54,409 nt of DNA from Azonexus sp. (lineage in GTDB: Bacteria; Pseudomonadota; Gammaproteobacteria; Burkholderiales; Rhodocyclaceae). The notes under the pieces are model-generated. The model was not told the DNA's origin. It saw only the letters and a program-made list of their open reading frames with translations, and made no database searches. The position numbers and the translations under genes were made by a program. Shown piece by piece: positions 49,551-54,409 of the stretch (position 1 is its first letter; each line of letters begins with the position of its first letter). The DNA lies in the NCBI GenBank assembly GCA_031274715.1, contig JAISPT010000066.1, forward strand, positions 1 to 54,409. Reading direction: 5' to 3'.

Positions 49551-50726
49551 ATGATTCTCGACAAACTGTTCCAACTGATGTCGGAAAAGCAGGCGTCGGA
49601 TATCTTCATCTCCGCCGGCGCTCCGATCCACATCAAGATCCAGGGCAGCACCATGCCGGTGAACCAGCAGGTGATGCTGCCCGACATGATCGACAAGATC
49701 GCCTACGAGCTGATGTCGCCGGAGCAGATCAAGACCTTCGAGACGACTTGGGAAATGAACCTCTCCTTCGGGGTTCCCCAGGTCGGCAACTTCCGCGTCA
49801 ACATTTTTCGCCAGCGCGGTTCGACCAGCATCGTGATCCGCTTCATTCTCGGCAACATCCCGCCGCTGAATGAACTCGGCCTGCCTTCGCTGCTCGCCGA
49901 ATTGATCATGGAAAAGCGCGGCCTGATCCTGATCGTCGGCGCCACCGGCTCGGGCAAGTCGACGACCATTGCCTCGATGCTCGATCACCGCAATTCCTTC
50001 CGCGCCGGCCATATCCTGACGGTCGAAGATCCCATCGAATTCCTGTTCAAGCACAAGAAGTCGATCGTCAACCAGCGTGAAATCGGCATGGATACCACTG
50101 ACTGGCAGACGGCGTTGAAGAACGCCATGCGTCAGGCACCGGACTGCATCCTGATCGGTGAAATCCGCGACAAGGAAACCATGCAGGCGGCCATCGCCTA
50201 CGCCCAGACCGGCCACCTGTGTCTGGCCACGCTGCACGCCAACAACTCCTATCACGCGCTCAATCGCATCATCAGCTTCTTCCCGTTGGAAAACCGGCCG
50301 GCGCTGTTCCTCGACCTGTCGGTGGCGTTGCGCGCCATCGTTTCGCAGCGCCTGGTCAAGAAGCCGGACGGCAAGCTGGCACCGACCTGCGAGATCATGC
50401 TCAACACCCGCCACATCAGCGAGTTGATCGAGCGTGGCGAGGTCCAGTCGATCAAGGATGCGATGGAGCAGACGCTGGCCCCGGGATCGCAGACTTTCGA
50501 GCAGGACCTGTTCAAGCTCTATCGCGAAGGCTGCATCACGCTCGACGAAGCGCTGGCCAATGCCGATTCGCCGACCAACCTGTCGTGGCTGATCAACAAT
50601 TCTGAACTGACGAGCAGCAGCAACGAAGACAAAAAACTCGACACAACGCTGGACTTCGACAGCACCAACGCCGGCGGCGCGTCGTTCAAGGAATTCACCC
50701 TGAGCCTCTCCGACCGCGACGAATAG
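49551..50726 (+). CDS. pilU: Type IV pilus retraction ATPase, PilU type
   Basis: A PilT/PilU-family ATPase that helps depolymerise type IV pili for twitching. The 391-residue protein has an N-terminal PAS-like domain (LMSEKQASDIFISAGAPIHIKIQG), Walker A GATGSGKST, the Asp box TVEDPIEFLF, Walker B ILIGEIRDKETM and the His box ATLHANNSYHALNRI. The C-terminal ~45 residues are Ser/Asp-rich and variable. PilU rather than PilT is preferred from length and the DIFISAGAP N-terminus. It lies 27 bp after dapD in the dap cluster, an arrangement also known in other betaproteobacteria. Confidence 0.93.
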   Translation: MILDKLFQLMSEKQASDIFISAGAPIHIKIQGSTMPVNQQVMLPDMIDKIAYELMSPEQIKTFETTWEMNLSFGVPQVGNFRVNIFRQRGSTSIVIRFILGNIPPLNELGLPSLLAELIMEKRGLILIVGATGSGKSTTIASMLDHRNSFRAGHILTVEDPIEFLFKHKKSIVNQREIGMDTTDWQTALKNAMRQAPDCILIGEIRDKETMQAAIAYAQTGHLCLATLHANNSYHALNRIISFFPLENRPALFLDLSVALRAIVSQRLVKKPDGKLAPTCEIMLNTRHISELIERGEVQSIKDAMEQTLAPGSQTFEQDLFKLYREGCITLDEALANADSPTNLSWLINNSELTSSSNEDKKLDTTLDFDSTNAGGASFKEFTLSLSDRDE

Positions 50727-50749
50727 ACCGCTGGACACAAGGAAATTCG

Positions 50750-51553
50750 ATGCGTCTGGAAGGTAAAATTTCTCTGGTGACCGGTGCGGCACGCGGGATC
50801 GGCGAGGCCATCGCAAAAGCCTTTGCCGATGAAGGTGCCATTGTATATGTCACCGACATAGATCAGGGCAATGGACGCCTGGTTGCTCAAAGTATTGGTT
50901 CTGCGGCCACATTTGCTCCACTCGACGTGCGCAGTGAAAGCGCCTGGCGCGCAACCATTGAAGCGGTCGTGCACAAGCATGGCAAGCTCGACATTCTGGT
51001 GAACAACGCGGGTATTACGGGCCTTGAAGGAGCTTTCGCATCTCACGATCCCGAGAATGCGTCACTCGAAGCGTGGCGTTCCGTGCACGAGACCAATCTG
51101 GATGGCGTATTCCTCGGCTGCAAATACGCCATTCGCGCCATGCGGGCAACGGGCGACGGTTCGATCATCAACATTTCATCGCGTTCGGGACTGGTCGGCA
51201 TTCCGACGGCGGTGGCCTATGCCTCGAGCAAAGCCGCCGTTCGCAATCATACGAAGAGCGTTGCCCTGTACTGCGCGCAGCAAGGCATGAAGGTACGCTG
51301 TAACTCGATTCATCCCGCAGCCATCCTCACGCCTATGTGGGAGCCTATGCTCGGCGCTGGACCCGACCGCGAGTCGAACATGGCCATGCTGGTGCAAGAC
51401 ACGCCGCTGAAGCGGTTTGGTACTCCCCAGGAAGTTGCGGCGGTCGCCGTCATGCTGGCTGCCGATGAATCAAGCTACATGACGGGTGCCGAGATCAGCA
51501 TCGACGGCGGTATCCTTGCCGGTTCTGCGGGTACACCCGCGCCTGCAACGTAG
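50750..51553 (+). CDS. SDR-family oxidoreductase inserted in the dap cluster
   Basis: A 267-residue classical short-chain dehydrogenase. VTGAARGIGEAIAKAF is the cofactor loop, NNAG the structural motif, NISSRSG carries the catalytic Ser and AYASSKAA the Tyr/Lys pair; the C-terminus has SYMTGAEISIDGG. An Asp in YVTDIDQGNG after strand 2 favours NAD(H). The substrate is unknown. It has more ATT/CAT/AAA codons and lower GC than dapD, pilU and dapE around it, suggesting later acquisition. It starts 23 bp after pilU, with AGGA before the ATG. Confidence 0.9.
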   Translation: MRLEGKISLVTGAARGIGEAIAKAFADEGAIVYVTDIDQGNGRLVAQSIGSAATFAPLDVRSESAWRATIEAVVHKHGKLDILVNNAGITGLEGAFASHDPENASLEAWRSVHETNLDGVFLGCKYAIRAMRATGDGSIINISSRSGLVGIPTAVAYASSKAAVRNHTKSVALYCAQQGMKVRCNSIHPAAILTPMWEPMLGAGPDRESNMAMLVQDTPLKRFGTPQEVAAVAVMLAADESSYMTGAEISIDGGILAGSAGTPAPAT

Positions 51554-51593
51554 GCGGGGTCCATTGTCTAAGCAATCCATCAAGGGGGCGCCG

Positions 51594-52745
51594 ATGGCCG
51601 ATCCCACCCTGGAACTGGCCCGGCAACTCATTGCACGCCCGTCCGTGACGCCGGACGACGGCGGTTGTGCGGACCTCATCGCTAGCCGCTTGCAGGCGCT
51701 CGGTTTTGCCATCGAATTCATCAACCGCCACGGCGTGACCAATCTCTGGGCCCGCCGTGGCGACGCTGCGCCGCTGTTCGTCTTCGCCGGCCATACCGAC
51801 GTCGTGCCGAGCGGTCCGCTGGACAAGTGGAGCAGCCCGCCGTTCGCCCCGGAAATCCGCGACGGCATGCTTTACGGGCGCGGCGCCGTCGACATGAAGT
51901 CCTCGCTGGCCGCCGCTGTCACCGCCGTTGAGGCCTTCCTTGCCGCTTACCCGGAATACCCTGGTTCGCTGGCTTTTCTGCTGACCTCTGACGAGGAGGG
52001 TGATGCCACCGACGGTACCGTCGCCGTCGTCGAGGCGCTCAAGGCCCGCGGCCAACGCTTCGATTACTGTGTGATCGGCGAGCCGACCTCGGTCGACAGA
52101 CTGGGCGACATGATCAAGAACGGCCGCCGCGGCTCGCTGTCGGGCGTGCTGACGGTCAACGGCATCCAGTGTCACATCGCCTACCCGGAAAAAGGTCGCA
52201 ACCCGATCCATCTAGTTGCGCCGGCCATCGCCGAACTGGCGACAACCGAATGGGATCAGGGTAACGAATACTTCCCGCCGACCACCTGGCAGGTTTCCAA
52301 CATCCACGGTGGCACCGGCGCCACCAACGTCGTCCCCGGCCATGTCGAGATCAAGTTCAATTTCCGTTTCTCAACGGCCAGTACGCCGGAAAGCCTGCAA
52401 CTGCGGCTGTGCGCCATCCTCGACCAGCACGGCCTGGAATACGGAATCCAGTGGACGCTGGGCGCTCGCCCCTTCCTGACCGGCCGTGGTCCACTGGCCG
52501 ACGCGACGACAGCGGCGATCAAGGCGGAGTGTGGCATCGACACCGAGCTGTCGACCACCGGTGGTACTTCGGACGGCCGTTTCATCGCCGATATCTGCGA
52601 TCAATTGCTGGAAATCGGCCCCATCAACGCCACCAGCCACAAGATCGACGAATGCATTGCCGTCGACGCCCTGCCCAAGCTGTCGGCGATCTACCAACGC
52701 ATCCTGATTCAGTTACTGGTTGCCAGCCCAAACACCCACCCATAG
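51594..52745 (+). CDS. dapE: Succinyl-diaminopimelate desuccinylase
   Basis: Hydrolyses N-succinyl-LL-DAP to LL-DAP in lysine and cell-wall synthesis. ATG at 51594 (after AAGGGGGC) gives 383 residues; a TTG ten codons earlier is an alternative. Di-zinc M20 motifs are FAGHTDVVPSGP, GRGAVDMKSSLAA and TSDEEGDATDGT with the catalytic Glu, then GEPTSVDRLGDMIKNGRRGS. The C-terminal zinc His is in NATSHKIDECIAVD. prmB follows after 6 bases. Confidence 0.96.
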   Translation: MADPTLELARQLIARPSVTPDDGGCADLIASRLQALGFAIEFINRHGVTNLWARRGDAAPLFVFAGHTDVVPSGPLDKWSSPPFAPEIRDGMLYGRGAVDMKSSLAAAVTAVEAFLAAYPEYPGSLAFLLTSDEEGDATDGTVAVVEALKARGQRFDYCVIGEPTSVDRLGDMIKNGRRGSLSGVLTVNGIQCHIAYPEKGRNPIHLVAPAIAELATTEWDQGNEYFPPTTWQVSNIHGGTGATNVVPGHVEIKFNFRFSTASTPESLQLRLCAILDQHGLEYGIQWTLGARPFLTGRGPLADATTAAIKAECGIDTELSTTGGTSDGRFIADICDQLLEIGPINATSHKIDECIAVDALPKLSAIYQRILIQLLVASPNTHP

Positions 52746-52751
52746 CCAGCC

Positions 52752-53648
52752 ATGACCGCCGCCGCCCAGACCGACCTACACACCGTTCGCGATTTCATCC
52801 GTTACGCAGTCAGCCGCTTCGGCGCCGCCGGCCTGTTTTTCGGCCACGGTAGCGACAATGCTTGGGACGAGGCGGTTTACTTGACGCTACACACCCTGCA
52901 TCTGCCGCTCGACCGTCTCGAACCTTTCCTTGATGCCCGCCTGCTGGCGCATGAACGCGAAGCCCTGCTCGACATCTACAACCGGCGTTGCCAGGAACGC
53001 CTGCCGGCTGCCTACCTGACACGCGAAGCCTGGCTCGGTGAACACCGCTTCTATGTGGACGAACGCGTCATCGTGCCGCGTTCCTTCATCGCCGAACTGC
53101 TCGAAGACCGGCTGGCGCCGTGGATCGACGATCCCGACGAGGTGGTTTCCGCCCTCGATTTGTGTACCGGTTCCGGTTGCCTGGCCATCCTCGCCGCCCT
53201 GGTCTTCCCGGAAGCTGAGGTCGATGCCGTTGACCTGTCGCCAGATGCGCTGGCCGTCGCCGAGCGCAACATTGCCGATTACCACCTCGGCGACCGCATC
53301 CAGTTGATCCGGTCCGACGCCTTCGCCCAACTCCAGGGCCGGCGCTACGACCTGATCCTCTCCAATCCGCCCTATGTCGATGCCGAATCAGTCGCCGCGC
53401 TGCCGCCGGAATACCGGCACGAGCCGGAGATGGCGCTCGGTTCCGGCGAGGACGGCCTTGATTTCACACGCGTCATCCTGCGCGAGGCGAAGAAGCATTT
53501 GAATCCGGAAGGGCTGCTGGTGGTCGAGATCGGCCACAACCGGGCGGTGCTGGAAGAAGCCTTCCCCGACTTGCCCTTCACCTGGGTGGAAACGGCCGCT
53601 GGCGGCGACTACGTGTTCCTGCTGTCAGCCGCCGACCTGCCGGAGTAA
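52752..53648 (+). CDS. prmB: 50S ribosomal protein L3 glutamine methyltransferase
   Basis: Methylates a Gln of ribosomal protein L3 (Gln150 in E. coli). The 298-residue protein has an N-terminal helical domain (TVRDFIRYAVSRFGAAGLFFGHG), the SAM motif ALDLCTGSGCLAILAAL and the glutamine-binding LILSNPPYVDAESV. FYVDERVIVPRSFIAELLE separates PrmB from the release-factor enzyme PrmC. It is 6 bp after dapE. Confidence 0.96.
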   Translation: MTAAAQTDLHTVRDFIRYAVSRFGAAGLFFGHGSDNAWDEAVYLTLHTLHLPLDRLEPFLDARLLAHEREALLDIYNRRCQERLPAAYLTREAWLGEHRFYVDERVIVPRSFIAELLEDRLAPWIDDPDEVVSALDLCTGSGCLAILAALVFPEAEVDAVDLSPDALAVAERNIADYHLGDRIQLIRSDAFAQLQGRRYDLILSNPPYVDAESVAALPPEYRHEPEMALGSGEDGLDFTRVILREAKKHLNPEGLLVVEIGHNRAVLEEAFPDLPFTWVETAAGGDYVFLLSAADLPE

Positions 53649-53657
53649 GCCGCCGGT

Positions 53658-54409
53658 TTGGCTCTGCTCTATCGCTTGCCCAGCCCGTTCGCTAACGAGA
53701 CGGGCACGATCCTGCTGCACGAACCGCTCTCGGCCCGCGCTGGCGAACTGCGCGCTCAGTTGCTTGACGAGAGCTACCCGAAGCCCTTCGTTGTCGACGA
53801 TGGGCAATCGCGCTTCCTGTACTTCAACGTTCGCCTGATGCAGAGCGAAATGTCGCTGCAGGCGCCGAACGAACTGGTCATCCGCTACACGCAGAAGATG
53901 ATGGCCTTCCTGCTGTTCCAGCCGCGTCCCAGGCGCATCGTGCTGATTGGCCTGGGCGGTGGCTCGCTACTCAAGTTCTGCTACCACCACTTGCCCGGCG
54001 CGCAACTGACAGCCATCGAGCTCGATCCGCACGTGATCGCTTTCCGCGACACTTTTCTGCTGCCGCCCGACGGTCCGCGCCTCCAGGTGCTGCAGGCCGA
54101 CGGTGCTGAGTACTTGGCGCAGGCCGACAAGGGTATCGATGCGTTGCTGGTCGACGCTTTTGACAAGACCGGCTTTGCGCCCAGCCTGGCCAATTGCGAA
54201 TTCTTCGCCAACGCCTTCGCCAAGCTCTCCGGCAACGGTGTGCTGGTGATCAACCTGGCCGGCGAGAAGGAAAGCTACGCCGGCCTGATTGGCGAGGCGA
54301 TGCAGGTCTTCGACGACCAGGTGATCGTGATTTCCGTGCCGGACGACGGCAACCACGTGCTATATGCCTTCAAGGAACGTTACTTCGAGCCGCGCTGGCG
54401 CTGGCTGCA
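53658..54409 (+). CDS. Spermidine synthase-like protein (3' end outside window)
   Basis: The frame is open from a TTG at 53658, nine bases after prmB, to the end of the window (250 complete codons, no stop). The SAM/decarboxylated-SAM site is VLIGLGGGSLLKFCYHHLPG, then LTAIELDPHVIAF and DALLVDAFDKTGFAP with the Asp typical of aminopropyltransferase folds. The N-terminal part (ETGTILLHEPLSA ... FVVDDGQSRFLYF) looks like a SpeE N-terminal beta-domain. The start is uncertain because no ATG precedes the conserved region. It may be a true spermidine synthase or a methyltransferase-like relative. Confidence 0.8.
   Translation, partial: MALLYRLPSPFANETGTILLHEPLSARAGELRAQLLDESYPKPFVVDDGQSRFLYFNVRLMQSEMSLQAPNELVIRYTQKMMAFLLFQPRPRRIVLIGLGGGSLLKFCYHHLPGAQLTAIELDPHVIAFRDTFLLPPDGPRLQVLQADGAEYLAQADKGIDALLVDAFDKTGFAPSLANCEFFANAFAKLSGNGVLVINLAGEKESYAGLIGEAMQVFDDQVIVISVPDDGNHVLYAFKERYFEPRWRWL

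Noticed and set aside
48609..50816. 735-codon minus-strand frame over dapC, dapD and pilU
   Set aside because: Spans three recognised genes and shows the His/Asp/Gln-rich look of a complementary frame, despite its length.

Overview
The window is a high-GC chromosomal segment from a proteobacterium, most probably a betaproteobacterium of the Rhodocyclales type (Dechloromonas/Azonexus/Accumulibacter-like). This is inferred from gene order and protein style: purA, tRNA-Leu, rnr, rlmB; a complete rnfABCDGE (rsx) operon; tyrS-hda-HAD-pcnB-folK-panBC-panD; smc-zipA-ligA; and dapC-dapD-pilU-dapE-prmB. An SMC protein rather than MukB and many short or overlapping operon junctions fit this. No phage, CRISPR array, rRNA operon or intact insertion sequence was seen.

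Layout. (1) 1-5.7 kb: purA; a low-GC lipoprotein gene boxed in by terminators; tRNA-Leu(CAG), whose promoter overlaps the start codon of divergent rnr; then rlmB. (2) 5.7-12.4 kb: a TetR-led tripartite RND efflux operon (regulator, lipoprotein adaptor, inner-membrane pump, outer-membrane channel). The regulator has a consensus-like promoter, an overlapping palindrome and almost certainly no 5' leader. (3) 12.4-16.6 kb: DUF599 membrane protein, a small zinc-ribbon-like protein, a stand-alone oxygen-binding di-iron (ODP-like) protein, and an nth-FIST-DUF1841 operon. (4) 16.6-21.4 kb: a signalling block with a PAS-GGEEF diguanylate cyclase, a di-haem cytochrome c peroxidase and a DAHL-PAS-GGDEF-EAL protein translationally coupled to the peroxidase. 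(5) 21.3-28.7 kb: an RlmN/Cfr-like radical SAM enzyme, the Rnf/Rsx electron-transfer complex and pyrD, all leftward. (6) 28.9-36.5 kb: nitroreductase, pantothenate genes, folK, pcnB, a HAD phosphatase, hda and tyrS, all leftward, with REP-like stem-loops and a DUF486 gene remnant. (7) 36.7-46.8 kb: a leftward smc-zipA-ligA-galU-hpt-methyltransferase-thioinosine phosphorylase cluster, with an unlisted 38-codon ORF linking ligA to galU. (8) 46.9-54.4 kb, rightward: guanine deaminase, lysine/DAP genes with pilU and a foreign-looking SDR gene inserted, prmB, and a spermidine-synthase-like gene running off the end.

Most of the window is core metabolism and cell division. The parts most worth a second look are the redox/c-di-GMP block lying between rnf and nth (genes that are contiguous in E. 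coli), the coupled small ORF between ligA and galU, the leaderless auto-regulated efflux operon, the ODP-like oxygen sensor candidate, the REP-like stem-loop family and the gene remnants. I did not find an obviously new multi-gene defence or mobile system.
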